From Bedellia somnulentella (taxonomy: Eukaryota > Arthropoda > Insecta > Lepidoptera > Bedelliidae): a DNA stretch of 64,000 nucleotides. Of the stretch, positions 19,639-31,210 are shown piece after piece. Within the stretch, counting starts at the first letter, position 1; every line of letters starts with the position of its first letter. Position numbers and translations under genes: made by a program. Location: assembly GCA_963576735.1 (NCBI GenBank), contig OY755170.1:13810567-13874566 (forward strand), given 5' to 3'. The notes beneath the pieces were generated by a model. The model worked only from the letters and a program-made list of their open reading frames with translations. It searched no databases and was not told the DNA's origin.

Positions 19639-21068
19639 TTCTTGTTGGACTCTTAACTGTATGCTTAAGACTACAATTTCAAAAAAGGGTACACTGAGCT
19701 TATTGAAATGGAAATTTTCTAATTAAGGGCCTCCCTCGAAAATTTCACTGATTTTGGTAGTTTTCAAACGAAATGAAATCCGCTCAATAAAACAATTGTA
19801 CTCTAAATAAAATATATGTTCAAGTTCAATATCTTTTCTTCAATAATGACGGTTCATATTTCGTTTTCGATAATAATCGACTAAGAAAAAAAAAACTGGG
19901 GGGCTTTTTTATCGTAAAATCTGATATTGCTGTCAGAATACTGCATATATGTTATCGATTACCTAACATTTGCGTAGACAACTGAGTAATCTATCATTGA
20001 TATGATAATTTTCTAGTCTTTTATCCTAATTATGGAGATACAAAGCATTTTCCCTAAATTTCAATTTCAATGTTCAGCGGGTTCCTGCGCGGAGAACGGG
20101 CGGCAGATGATGGCTGTGAGCCTTCATGCGCAGAGCTTGTGTCGGATTAATCTGTAATAGCTTCTTGCCGCTTCCCGCGCTTTTTAAATAATTTATTTTG
20201 GTTGTGCGTAACATAGTCGCTTGTTTTGCCTTACATTATAAGTTTGTTCACAATCGTGATATTATCGTTAATTTCACCCTCCTATGTATCGAAATGGTCC
20301 AACGCATGAAGTGCTATGGGTTAGGGCGTGTGATCAAATCTTCGGCCCGGCATATGCTCTTTTGTTTATTTCTTTACACGTAAAATAATTTTGTCTTTAT
20401 TTTCTTTCGGTTATGATCATAAATGCATTATTAAAAATACTGCGAATTATTCTGTTTTGTGAATACGCTCGTTTTACCCTAATGTTCCGTAAATCTAGCT
20501 GAAACAATTATTATCTTTTTGCTTTAAATTTATGTGATGTTTTTACATCTCTTTTTAGTAATATTTCTACTTTTTTTAAATGAAAAAGAATATATTAAAT
20601 ATGTGTTTCAAACCGTTCTTGGGATAAATTATTTTGATTCATTTTCTTTTATTAATGTGCTAATAATTCTAGTTTATACTTCGAAAATGTATAGCCTTGC
20701 GAGGGGATGAGAAGGTTCAAATAAATTCGCAACCACTCAGCCATCTCGTCAAGGTAAACAAATGCGAAAAAAATAACTCAACCAAATGAGCTTATACTAA
20801 TTTATGAAATAATATTTTATATTTTTGCGTATACTCATCCCACTATATCGACAAGGAGAAATCTTTGGAGAACACGACGTTTCTAATTAGATAAAGAAGT
20901 AAGTTGTTTGCTTTTCTTTTAAAAATACCCTTTATTACATAGTTTAGTATAACCAAAGATTAAAAGTATTTTTTTACCTTATAATAACGTCGGAAAATTA
21001 AATAAAGGAAAAAAAACATTTGTAGAAAATCGAAAATTTCCAATTAAACAAAAAACTTTTGAACAAAA
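19639..21068. other. Intergenic sequence without a supported gene
   Basis: 20080-20185 is unusually GC-rich (GGTTCCTGCGCGGAGAACGG, GCTTCTTGCCGCTTCCCGCG) and could be an exon or promoter, but I see no open frame with support. The 61-codon ORF at 20198 shows no features. Confidence 0.3.
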
Positions 21069-21240
21069 TACATACATATACTCATGGCTATAAATCCCTA
21101 AAAGGGGTAGCCAGAGCTGAGAAATTAAAAATTCCTCAGCCACTTTTGGAAGCTGAGTGGGAAAAAGATGGTAGAATAAAGGTTGTTGGTGATGGATCTC
21201 CAACCGCATCGCCCAAAAATCCCTTAAAAAGCAAACCTCT
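21069..21240 (-). mobile_element. SINE A, 5'-truncated
   Basis: Complete 3' half: ACATATACTCATGGCTATAA, CCACTTTTGGAAGCTGAGTG, GTTGGTGATGGATCTCCAAC. It stops at CCCTTAAAAAGC. Confidence 0.85.
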
Positions 21241-21348
21241 AATTAAGTAAATAAACAAATACAAAAGACGCATATTTATAATCTCCTTCTAACAAGAAAC
21301 TATAACCAAGTATATATATATGAATAATTATTATGAATTATATATTAT

Positions 21349-21964
21349 TGCTGTGTAGTGTCGGCTTAGAATAGCACTACCCCATTTCTTAAAATAAAAA
21401 TATAAAATAAAATAATCATTTATTTCAAAATAAAAAGATAAATCTTTGTTTTTTGAACGTCAAATTTTAACTTAATACTAAGTTTACTTCGGATTCGGAA
21501 GGTGTTTTGTTGAGAGAAGAACCCGTAAGAAACTCGTCAACACACATCTTTTTTTAACGTCCATTACAATTTTGGTGTTAGCCCGGAAACATCCTGCACA
21601 GAGCCCTGATGACACCAAGCCACTTCATCATTAATGTAATCATTGACATTGTAATAGGCTTTCGAACTAAGATTTTTTTTAACTGCTGCTTTGAATTTTG
21701 TTTCTGTTAAATTTAAAATGTCCTCAGGTATTTTATTATACATTTTTACGCATAACCCCATGAAAGATGTATTTACTTTTGACAATCTGTATTTTGGTAC
21801 TGATATTTTATTGTTGTCTCTCAGGTTTCGAATATGTCTGTCACAATTTTTCACAAAAGAGGCCTGATTCTTTCTTACATACATAATATTTTCATAAATA
21901 TATTGACATGGCAGTGTCATTATATTTATTGTTTCTTCCGGTGGGTGTACGTAAGAGGCGACTG
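21349..21964 (+). mobile_element. SINE A split by a LINE insertion
   Basis: The SINE head 21349-21390 (GTGTAGTGTCGGCTTAGAAT ... CCCCATTTCTT) resumes at 21932 (TTTCTTCCGGTGGGTGTACG, AAGAGGCGACTGG) after 541 bases of minus-strand LINE. TTTCTT occurs on both sides, as a short target duplication would. Confidence 0.8.
21391..21931 (-). pseudogene. LINE C-terminal fragment nested in SINE A
   Basis: Minus-strand frame of 118 codons: MTLPCQYIYENIMYVRKNQA, then HIRNLRDNNKISVPKYRLSK, SFMGLCVKMYNKIPEDI and YYNVNDYINDE. This is the conserved extreme C terminus of a CR1/Jockey-type LINE ('LPSLYIYE...R...KL..P..R.SK...S....G...YNKLP..I......FK..L'). The 3' UTR reaches an A/T-rich end at 21391. Confidence 0.75.
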
Positions 21965-22920
21965 GTAGTGTTTACTAAATGCTTTCTCATTTGTGCCGAT
22001 TTTTTATTCAAGTGTGATTTTTAGACGTTGCGTTAATAGCACGTTACGTTATTTCTACTGCCATCCACGAACACTTTGTTGTGTCGGCTAAGAATAACAT
22101 AATCCCCTTTTACTTGGTGTCACATGAAACCCACTATCACAAGTTTTCTTCTCGACATATTCCCCTCCTATGTTCCAAAGGTGTCATAAAAAATAGATTT
22201 GTGAAATTAATGTTTTTGTTTTAGTTATTTTAATTACAATAAATATATTCATCCAAGCGAGACAATTATAATATCAATACGCATGTCGCGATTCTACAAC
22301 GTAGTACGAGACTATTTCCGTAGATGGCGCTTAATTTATGGTTATAATAGTCACTAGTGAGTGTAGTAGTTACCACTAGATAGCTCATTTTACGAGTTGG
22401 ATTAAAGGTGAGGAAACGGCAGGGGGGAAGCCCAAATGCCGTTTCAAGGTTCTCATTTTTTCGGGGGACGCCCTTTGCTGAGCTTGGTCATGAACTAGTC
22501 TATCCGTATTAAGTGGTAATCTGTCTATTACGGCAAAAGGCGTGAAAGTGGGTAGTAGTGGTTTTAAGACCAAATAGTCAAAAGCATAATTTTCTTAATT
22601 ATCAAAATGAATACAAATGAATGATGTGCCTCACGAAAGTATATTACGTGATATCTGTGATGATCTGCGTCTATTTGTGTCTTTATTCGAGCTATGAAAG
22701 GCTCTTTCTAACTTTTGGGTTTGGCTTAACTCGCGTCTCGGTTAGGCTCCGGTCTACTAGTCTACGGAGCTCACTTAGTTTACTTAAAGGCTTAAAAAAC
22801 TTATATTTTAGTGTAATTACATAACGTGGTTGAATGTGAGTAGCAAATCGATTTTTTTCCATTGTTGATTAAGTCAAACCTATTAATAAAAAAATAATGT
22901 TTACATAATATATATCAAAT
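21965..22920. other. Intergenic sequence, one repeat-like stretch
   Basis: 22380-22580 (GGTGAGGAAACGGCAGGGGG, TTCGGGGGACGCCCTTTGCT) is GC-rich and repeat-like, but I cannot name it. No supported gene. Confidence 0.35.
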
Positions 22921-23108
22921 GGGAAATTCCTCAGCCACTTTTTGAAGTTGAGTAAGGAAAAGATTGTAAAATTAATGTTTCTGGTGATGGGTTTCCAACC
23001 ACATTTCCCAAAAATCACTTAAAAAGCCCCAATACCCTTAGCCGCCTCTTACGAACAGCCACGGGAAGGAATCGGGTAATGCTATTCTAGGTCGACACTA
23101 CACAGCAT
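22921..23108 (-). mobile_element. SINE A lacking its 3' tail
   Basis: GAAATTCCTCAGCCACTTTT at the left through CTTAGCCGCCTCTTACG to GTCGACACTACACAGCA at the right. Confidence 0.85.
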
Positions 23109-23312
23109 AATATACGTAAATAAATAAATAGACATACCTTTCATATACCCCCGAGGGGTATGCAGATATTAGTAGTCCCGAGCCAATCTGAAACGCGAGA
23201 TAAGCCACGCATTAAAGCTACCTAAGAGTGAAAGCCTCAAATAGCCCGAAAGTTTCAGAAGAGAAAATCTTAAAATGATTGCGAGCATTGCGAGTTCAAA
23301 TTTCAGTTTATA

Positions 23313-23390
23313 ACACACATACATACATATACTTACGGCCATTAATTCCAAAAAGGGAAAGCCAGAGTTTCAGAGATAGAAAATTCGGTT
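23313..23390 (-). mobile_element. SINE A, 3' fragment
   Basis: (CATA)n, ATATACTTACGGCCATTAAT and AAAGGGAAAGCCAGAGTTTC. Confidence 0.65.
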
Positions 23391-24663
23391 TATAACCTTA
23401 ATTAATATCATCGTAGTAGTAATACTATAGCTAGTGATGTATAATATTCGACACAATAAGACCCTATCGACCTCGCAGAGCCCTAAAATACGATTTCCCA
23501 AACTCCAAATAATAAAAAAAGCTCAAAATTCAAATACCCTCAATTCCAGCGAGCTCTAAAAAGGCTCGCTTTGAAACATACATCCGAAACCTCGGGCTTC
23601 GTACAAACGAGGCGAGCCCAGCAAACAACACCGAGCGGTACTCAAAAGGACACAAAGGTCCCGAGCCTCAAGGCTTACAATCGTACTGTAAATCGCTAAT
23701 TTAATGCAGTTCACTGAAAATCACTATACAGGTACACAAAAATATGTGTACCTGTACTGCAAAATAACTTGTTGCAATCTATCCACGAATAAGTGGACTT
23801 ACCTGCAAAATATTCTTGCGCAACTGAGCTAGTTTTAATAATCTTCGTCGTCGTCGTCTCAGTGTACTGCTGGGTACTGCCAAACATCATAATCCAAGTA
23901 TAGTAGTTGTATAGAATTCCTGTTAAAACTCTGAAAATTAAATGTACTAAATAAGTAATAAATAAAATTAAATTAGAATTTATTCCAAAATATATATATC
24001 TATCTTTGTTTTTTGAAAGACAATTCGGAACTTAACCTTATGTAGGAAGAACCCGTAAGAAACTCATCAACATCTTTTTTAAGTCAATTAGAATGTTATC
24101 TTGGTATAGATACAAAAAAAATATTTAAAAAACCTGAAAAATATGCTGATAACAGATTGCTCGATTGACGAAAAATATGGCAGAGAGTCCCACGCTTTTT
24201 CATGATTTTCGACTTATATTGGGAATTATTTTCACTTTTTTGTCAGTTTTTTAAACTATATTTATTTATTACTTTTACGTACTGAGTCATCTGAAATTAT
24301 TTAATCCCGGCGACCCCAATCAGGATAACGGGAGGAACATATGATGAAATTGTTATATTGTCCCTGAATCTCAATAAGTTTAAAATTTTGAATGAAACAA
24401 CGACAAAATTGAGTTTAAACGATTCGGTTACTTACGTGCATACAAACAGGTGAAACTAATATAAGCGTTGCAAACATACAATCGAATGAATTACTCCTTT
24501 CGTAAAAGCGTGAAAGCATTTAAACCAAGACGTCACCTATTGATCTGAATTTGTTTTCTAACTAATTTGAATTGACAAAATATATTTTCTTCGCACGGAT
24601 GGTGTTAAACATTTATATACTAATAAATATTTTTCCTTCCTATTATAATATAAAAACTATCCT
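23391..24663. other. Intergenic sequence with a LINE 3' end fragment
   Basis: 23955-24095 repeats the LINE 3' UTR seen at 21420-21545 (TTTGTTTTTTGAAAGACAAT, GGAAGAACCCGTAAGAAACT), minus orientation. 23560-23660 is GC-richer (AACCTCGGGCTTCGTACAAA) without support for a gene. No other feature. Confidence 0.45.
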
Positions 24664-24783
24664 ATGTCCGTCCCTTCCAGCCGCATCGCATTATTGGAAA
24701 AGCCTCAATTATGTAAGTCGCCTTTTACGACACCCTCTGAAAGAAATAGGTAAATGTTATTCCAAGCCGACACTACACGCCAT
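24664..24783 (-). mobile_element. SINE A, 5' half
   Basis: CCAGCCGCATCGCATTATTG, then GTAAGTCGCCTTTTACGACA and CCAAGCCGACACTACACGCC. Confidence 0.75.
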
Positions 24784-25514
24784 TTTTAAGTATGACTAGA
24801 AAAACACTATTTATTTAAGGGCATCACCTCTATGCTATAATATTAAAGTTTTATAAAATAGAATACAGAATCGCCATAAATTTGCATTTGGCATTTATTT
24901 TTGCGTTTCCTAGAATCAATAAAGTGAAAGGCAACCGCCTGCATTGGTGCTGGGGCAGTCCTTTGTTCAGCACAATTGTTTTGGATCAAACAATTCGTTT
25001 GAGGCAAAAGGCAGAAGCATTTGATTGAACAGGAGTTTTCCAAATAATTTCTCAGAACTGAAAGATAGATCTAGGTCCACCATTGGCGTTTAAATTTATC
25101 TACGGATCTAAATAAAATTTATCTCCCATACATTCATTTAATATTTTTAACAAATACAAGTATATTGGTCAGACAAACAATGAATTATTATAAGAAAAGT
25201 AGGAAAATGACGATCGATTGTCTCTGCCTATCTTTATGGCAACTAATGGTATCAGTGAATGTCTATATGTATGTTATGTTTATACGTAAACACTAGATTT
25301 TAATAGATTTTATACCAATGGTAAAAACTGGAACCTACTACTAAGCGTACGATGTCTGTCTGTCTGTCCGTCCATCTGCCTATCACCAGGCTCCAGCTGA
25401 AGAAGCGTAATAGAAGATAGTAGGGTAATAGAATATAAAGTATTACAAATCAAAATAATACAAAATTTTTTGTTACGTACATAAACGTTGTTTTGTATCT
25501 CATTTTTATTGTTT
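24784..25514. other. Intergenic sequence with an RTE 3' tip
   Basis: 25207-25280 (GATCGATTGTCTCTGCCTAT, CTAATGGTATCAGTGAATGT) is a plus-strand remnant of the RTE 3' end. Otherwise nothing recognised. Confidence 0.4.
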
Positions 25515-25768
25515 TGCTGTGTAGTGTCGGCTTAGAATAGCACTACCCCATTTCTTCAGGTGGGTGTACGTAAGAGGCGACTAACGGTATTGGGGCTTTT
25601 AAGGGATTTTTGGGCGATACGGTTGGAGACCCATCACCAACAACCTTTATTTTTACTATCTTTTCCCCACTTAAATTTCCAAAAGTGCCTGAGGAATTTT
25701 TAAATTCCTTAGCTCTGGCTACCCCTTCTTGGGATTTATAGCCGTGAGTATATGTATGTATGTGTGTC
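25515..25768 (+). mobile_element. SINE A, full length
   Basis: Complete from TGCTGTGTAGTGTCGGCTTA through GATACGGTTGGAGACCCATC and GTGCCTGAGGAATTTTTAAA to GATTTATAGCCGTGAGTATA and (TGTA)n. This is a good reference copy. Confidence 0.95.
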
Positions 25769-26001
25769 TCTCATTTTTACTCCATATTCAATTGAAATTT
25801 CAGAAATTATTGGGATTAATCATGACTTTAAAAACAGTTATACTCGTAAGAATATAAATAATTAAAACCAGGGCTACATACCAAAATGATAACACCTACA
25901 CTTGTATATCTATACTAACCTAATACTAGTTTTTATGAAGAGGAAACCTGCGTATTTTTATTATAAACGGCAAGCGCGAAATGATTCGTTATATTTTATT
26001 A

Positions 26002-26247
26002 CATACATACATATACTCACGGCTATAAATCCCTAGAAGGGGTAGCCAGAGCTAAGGAATTAGAAATTCCTCAGCCACTTTTGGAAGTTGTGTGGGGAAA
26101 AGATGGTAAAATAAAGGTGTTTGGTGATGAGTCTCCAACCGTATCGCCCAAAAATCCCTTAAAAAGCCCCAATACCGTTAGTCGCCTCTTACGTACACCC
26201 ACCGGAAGAAATGGGGTAGTGCTATTCTAAGCCGACACTACACAGCA
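26002..26247 (-). mobile_element. SINE A, full length
   Basis: Complete in reverse: (ACAT)n, ATATACTCACGGCTATAAAT, AAGGAATTAGAAATTCCTCA, CGTCTCCAACCG-type block, to GCCGACACTACACAGCA. Confidence 0.95.
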
Positions 26248-26585
26248 ATTTTATATTTTATTACAGTTTTGGGCAAAAGGATCATGTCGAAGTAAAAATA
26301 TATTTTTATTAACAAAAAAAAGGTCATTCAGCCATTTGACGGAAACCAAATTTACATAAAAAATCGATAAACATTTCGTTCTCGTATGCTTTTTGATATT
26401 TTTTTCAAAATATATACCGTTACCAAAACCGATAAAAATTCAATGGGACCACTTTAGAAGCATATCCAAGCGAAAATAAAACAATTGTAGAAATTGATTC
26501 ACTATTACCGGAGTGATCGCGTAACATACATATAAAAACTACACTCTATCAAATTGAGTACCTCCTTTTTTGAAGTCGGTCGAAA

Positions 26586-26938
26586 ACATAACATAACATA
26601 AACGTCCACGCCGAATATCCCCGGAGGGGTTGGCAGAGGTACTAATACTTCTGAATATCACGTGACGTTGTCACCTTGTGTTCAGAGTACCCACGTTTTG
26701 CATGGACAGTGTAGTCACGTGATAGGGGGCGGATCTATCACCGTTTTGTACGAATACACTGTCACATGACTAAGTATAACTCAGCCAAGTGGGTTTCCTC
26801 ACGATGTTTTCCCTCACCTTTAACAATAAATTAACCACACATATGTCTTTAGAAAAGACAAATTGGTGTAGGCCCGACCCGGGATTCGAACACTAGCCGT
26901 TTGCACGATAGCCGGTGTTCTACCCATTGAGCTATCGG
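26586..26938 (-). mobile_element. SINE B, near full length
   Basis: ACATAACATAACATAAACGT tail at the left, TATCCCCGGAGGGGTTGGCA hairpin, and on the minus strand the head GATAGCTCAATGGGTAGAAC and B box GTTCGAATCCCGG. This B box is the best preserved in the window. Confidence 0.9.
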
Positions 26939-27310
26939 TCGAAAAGTAGGTTTAAGAGATAACATGGCCATGTTATTGCTTACAAGCTTCCGTGACGTCG
27001 CGCCACTTTGTCAGCGTAATTAGACTATCTAAAACACAGTTTCCTAGCAGTTGAAGCTTCGTTTCTCACGGTACAACAGAAATAAATTTGCAAACGTGAG
27101 GGACTATAAATTGCCAACAAATAAAAGATAGATCGCATCGTGTTACTATATGAGAGATTATCATATAACAATTGAAAAGCTGCCTTTACAAAATTTAAAG
27201 GCTTTTTCATAGTAAATAGAATAGAATTCTTGCACTTTTTGTTCTTGTGTGTACAATCATAGGTCTAAGATAAAATATTTATTTATGTATTAACGAGCAT
27301 GCAGTATCTA

Positions 27311-27902
27311 TGTCGTGGCCATATCGTAGATTTGAACACATCGTGAAATGATCGATCATTTCATGAAATAGTCACATTTCATGATGTGGCCAACATCATT
27401 TGACCAGATCATAAAATCGACAACTTTTCACGATTTTGTCATCCACGCTTGGCCAGATCGTAGAAATAGGGTGACCTGGAAAATGCAATTATAACGCTAC
27501 GGTTTTTTTAGCAAATTGATTAGTTTTATCGTAATTTGCAAAGTACTTGAGAACCTTTTCGTCGAAAACTCTTTCTTCCTCGTAACGAATTATTAAGTTT
27601 TTTACTACGAGAAACAACACTTTTGCCAGCGGCCGCCATCTTTACACACAAACAAGGCGTTTTCAGCGCCTCAATCGGTAATTTATGTAACAACTTTACG
27701 ATATGACCAAATAATCTTAACCATTTCATGAAGAGACCGCGCGTTTAGTTGCTCATATCGTGAAACGATTTCTTATCATCGATCTGCCCAAACCACATCA
27801 CGATGTGGCCAATAAACAGATGATCATTTCATGAAATAGTCGTATTTCATGAAATGATCGATCACTTCATGATGTGTTAAAATTTACGATATGGCCACGA
27901 CA
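27311..27902. mobile_element. Non-autonomous TIR/foldback element rich in TTTCATGAAAT palindromes
   Basis: The left end TGTCGTGGCCATATCGTAGA and the right end read in reverse (TGTCGTGGCCATATCGTAAA) are inverted repeats extending over 60 bases, flanked by a 4-bp direct TCTA. Subterminal regions hold repeated ATTTCATGAAAT and GATCGATC palindromes. No transposase; the short minus-strand ORF inside has no recognisable domain. The 4-bp duplication does not by itself define a superfamily. Confidence 0.8.
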
Positions 27903-28454
27903 TCTACATCAAGTAGAGTGCAAAAGAAACACCTGTTATGTTACTTTCCTAATTGTTGTTTTGTATTGTTGTATTGTTACTTTCCTAATTTTGCACTTTA
28001 CTTTTGGTTTTGTAGATCAATAAAAAAAAGAATAGAAAATTATTAATTGCAAATCACAGTGAAAACATTATGTAGAGTTGATTATGTTACGAGTATGAAA
28101 TAAACATACAGTTGGCGGTCCTATCACTTAAAGCGTTCTCTTACAGACTTCCTTTGGATAGTAATATCAGCAAATTAAGATTAATCATAGATTTCCAGAA
28201 AAGCACTTTACTTTTTTGTTTGGCGATATTTTTTATTCGATAACAAGTGTCTCAGTATAATAATTACTTTTATGAACAAGTTTGCTGCTAACAATAGTTC
28301 TAGAAATATGAAATAGTTGTATGGCGCTCGTGACGTGACCAAATATTAATTACAGCGCTTAGTTCCCTAAAGCCCTCGCCTTCGGAACGGGCTTAGAAGG
28401 AATCTACCTCGGCTGCAATGACAAACTTTACTCACTTGTATCATAATACTGTTA
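27903..28454. other. Intergenic sequence with a LINE 3' end
   Basis: 28020-28240 (AAACATACAGTTGGCGGTCC, TATCACTTAAAGCGTTCTCT) matches 31000-31080 and is a minus-strand LINE 3' UTR relic. The rest shows nothing. Confidence 0.4.
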
Positions 28455-28489
28455 TGTGTAGTTGGCTTAGAATAGCACTACCCCATTTG
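28455..28489 (+). mobile_element. SINE A, 5' tip
   Basis: TGTGTAGTTGGCTTAGAATA and GCACTACCCCATTT only. It then abuts a LINE 3' end. Confidence 0.7.
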
Positions 28490-29048
28490 TTTTTATAATC
28501 CTTTCGTCAAAAGTAAAAAAAAATGAAAAAGTTTATTTTTCTAAATAAAGTTAAATACTATCATTTTTTGAACGTCAAAATTTTAAATTTATCATTAATC
28601 CGTTGCTTCGGAAGGTGTTCGTAAAGAGAAGAAGAAACAAAGAAACTCTTAACATTCACATTTTTTCATTTTTTCAAAATATGGTTTGTACAATTTCAGT
28701 TTATAAACATGTTTTTACTTTATAAAAGATTTTCTATGCGACCAAACCAAACACTAGTTTGGCATAATTAAAATAAATTGTCCATCACAAAAAACCAATC
28801 ACATAACGTGAGAAGGAAAATCCTCACCAGACAATTATTCCTAGGAATAACGAGGGAAGATTTATAGCTTTACGGACATGGTCATGTGCGCGTTGGGTCC
28901 TTGTCGTTTAAAAAATCTTGAACACTGTAGTAAGATTTCATTAAAAGCATGGCTTTAATTGCCTTTTTAAAAGATGCCACAGGCAATTCCAATATGTCAG
29001 AAGGAAGTTTATTGAACATTTTCAGGGATAGTCCCATAAAGGAGTTTG
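28490..29048 (-). pseudogene. LINE C-terminal fragment, same family as at 21391
   Basis: Minus-strand text SFMGLSLKMFNKLPSDILEL, then ASFKKAIKAMLLMKSYYSVQ and DFLNDKDP, ahead of a 3' UTR holding TTCGGAAGGTG and TTTTTTGAACGTCAAA. It parallels 21391-21931 closely and also ends against the SINE A motif CCCCATTT. Confidence 0.7.
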
Positions 29049-29050
29049 CC

Positions 29051-29293
29051 GTGTAGTGTCGGCTTAGTATAGCACTACCCCGTTTCTACCGATGGGTGTA
29101 GGTAAGAGGCGACTAACGGTATTGGGGCTTTTAAGGGATTTTTGGGCGATGCGGCTGGAGACCCATCACCAACAACCTTTACTTTACCATCCTTTCCCCA
29201 CTCAATTTTCCAAATGTGGCTATTTCTAATTCCTTAGCTCTGGCTACCCCTTCTAGGGATTTATAGCCGTGAGTATATGTATGTATGTATGTT
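29051..29293 (+). mobile_element. SINE A, full length
   Basis: GTGTAGTGTCGGCTTAGTAT through GATGCGGCTGGAGACCCATC to TTTATAGCCGTGAGTATATG and (TATG)n. A few bases are lost around GTGGCTATTTCTAATTCC. Confidence 0.9.
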
Positions 29294-29411
29294 ACTTTAT
29301 AAAGTCTCCACTTACGTTAAGTTTCTCCTTATTTCGAGTGTTAACAGTATGCCTATCACTAACTTTACTAAATTGGCTTATATTCTTTTTGGCATACATT
29401 AAATTAATTTC

Positions 29412-29508
29412 GCCCACTCAACTTCCAAAAGTGGTTTTTTTTCCTTCCTATTCTGAAGCTTTGGCTACCCTTCTAGGGATTTATAGCAGCGAGTATATGT
29501 ATGTATGT
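29412..29508 (+). mobile_element. SINE A, 3' fragment
   Basis: CCCACTCAACTTCCAAAAGT, then TTCTAGGGATTTATAGCAGC and GAGTATATG(TATG)n. Confidence 0.75.
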
Positions 29509-29854
29509 ACCATAATGTACTATTGGGTGTTTTTGGTTTTACCGGTGTAGATGGTTTTTATTAAAAAACACAATATCGATGAAAACATATGTAGCGTTAA
29601 TGAAATACCTGGCCAAGGCAATGGAACTATTTCGTTCACTCACAGGGCAGTTCTGTTTTTTCGTTGCCATGTTTTTTTACTTTCCTAGCAAATTTAGCCA
29701 GGGACACCACGGTAACGATAGCTTGGCAAAGGGAAAGCTCCTTATATATAAAAAATATACACGAACCCGTTTATGTGAGGCGTCATATATTTTATCAAAT
29801 GTCGCTAGCTCGAAGGAAGCGGACTCTAAAACATATTTGATTGATACGCCAGCT

Positions 29855-29992
29855 CAAAAGAGCATGTACGAAAATTTTGATGGATGTGAACGAAGCTAGA
29901 GAGGTTTGTTAGGATCGTATAAAGTGGCAATCAAGAGTCTCTGCCTACCCCAATGGGAACTAATGACGTGAGTATATTTGTATATATATGTA
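29855..29992 (+). pseudogene. RTE-like LINE, last 40 codons and 3' end
   Basis: AAAATTTTGATGGATGTGAA codes the conserved KILMDVNEAREVC and continues to VSAYPNGN. It ends CCCCAATGGGAACTAATGAC, GTGAG and (TATA)n. The 106-codon ORF upstream at 29579 overlaps it out of frame and has no family signature. Confidence 0.75.
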
Positions 29993-30817
29993 TATCTAGT
30001 TCAGAAAATGTTGTCTCGAAGCACTCTGTATCAAAATGATTATGTATGGTTCAACGGTTTGAAAACCACATTCTATTTAATGTCATATTATGAGTAATAA
30101 TATTTATAAAAAAATACGATATGCTTGCATATTGCATAGTTAAGGAGTATATTATTGATTCTACCTAAGTAAATTAAATTCTATAATTTTAAATTGTTAT
30201 AGTACTAATTTAAATAACTAGTGTGCATTTTGTAACCACTTTTCATTAATATTTCTTTTAGCATAATTCTAAATCTGATTTTCATTGTGTATTCATGTGT
30301 ATTAGATATTAAATTATTGACCTAAGTTTGTAAAATTCCGAAAACAATAAGTCATGCATTTTCATATTAATTAGTCATAGTCTAGGTCGGTAAGATTGTA
30401 AATTAAAAAAAAACATATGTTAAGCCTTTTCACGCTCATCTCATAGAGCTGACCAAGCTGATTTCATGTACTCTGTTATTCGATCCAGATTGGCAATTTG
30501 TCACTTTGTAATTATTATTTAGTACCTATAGCACAGATCTAGGTCTATTATAGGTGCTAAAGATAAATAAATATGTGTAAACTAATAGCCTCACTCAGTA
30601 CGAAACGACACTATATATTTCTTATATATGTACAAATAGTGGTCTCTCAAATGTATTAGGCTTTATCTACTCAATAAAGTATTTTTATTTTATTTTTATT
30701 TATTTTTTTATTGATTCTACCTAGGTACATAGAAATAATCACAAAACATACTCGTGCAGGTTATATCGCATATAGATGTGCTATTTTGACTTAATATTTA
30801 TATTTATATTAGTCGAC
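29993..30817. other. AT-rich intergenic sequence
   Basis: 30640-30700 (CTACTCAATAAAGTATTTTT then T-rich) resembles a plus-strand retroelement 3' end with an AATAAA signal. I cannot name it. No gene seen. Confidence 0.35.
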
Positions 30818-30915
30818 GTCCATGGCCGAGTGGTAAGGTGACTACCTTCTGGGTCCGAAGCTCGCGGGTTCAAACCACGCTGTGGGCAACATTTATGTGA
30901 TGAATTTCAATGGTG
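30818..30915 (+). mobile_element. SINE D, tRNA-like head
   Basis: TCCATGGCCGAGTGGTAAGG (A box) and GCTCGCGGGTTCAAACCACG (B box), then GGGCAACATTTATGTGATGA. The same head-to-tail junction (GCAACATTTATGTTATGA) occurs at 38714, so this is a short SINE rather than a tRNA gene. Confidence 0.65.
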
Positions 30916-30954
30916 TTTCTTAATCTTCTATTTACATAAGTATGAAGAATAAAA

Positions 30955-31190
30955 TATAATAGAAAACTCTTTATTGCACATAAAAAATGAAGAAACATTT
31001 ACAAATACACTGAATTAAATAACAAAAGTACAATTGGCGGTCTTATCACTAAAAGCGATCCCTTTCAAGAGAGGTCAATAAATTATAGTCATCTGAGATT
31101 GATGTCCAACAACATGGTGAAACTGATAACTATGCGTTAATTTACACAAGCAATTTTCTAGTTCTAGTTCTGGTTATATCTAGTTCAAAA
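30955..31190 (-). repeat. LINE 3' UTR fragment
   Basis: On the minus strand AGTGATAAGACCGCCAATTG is followed by TTTCTTCATTTTTTATGTGC and AATAAAG, a common insect LINE 3' end. A related copy is at 28020-28240. Confidence 0.55.
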
Positions 31191-31210
31191 CTATAAACTA
31201 TTACCAGTGC

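Noticed and set aside
29579..29899. A 106-codon host gene
   Set aside because: No family pattern; its end overlaps the RTE 3' fragment out of frame, so it is a chance ORF joined to a repeat.
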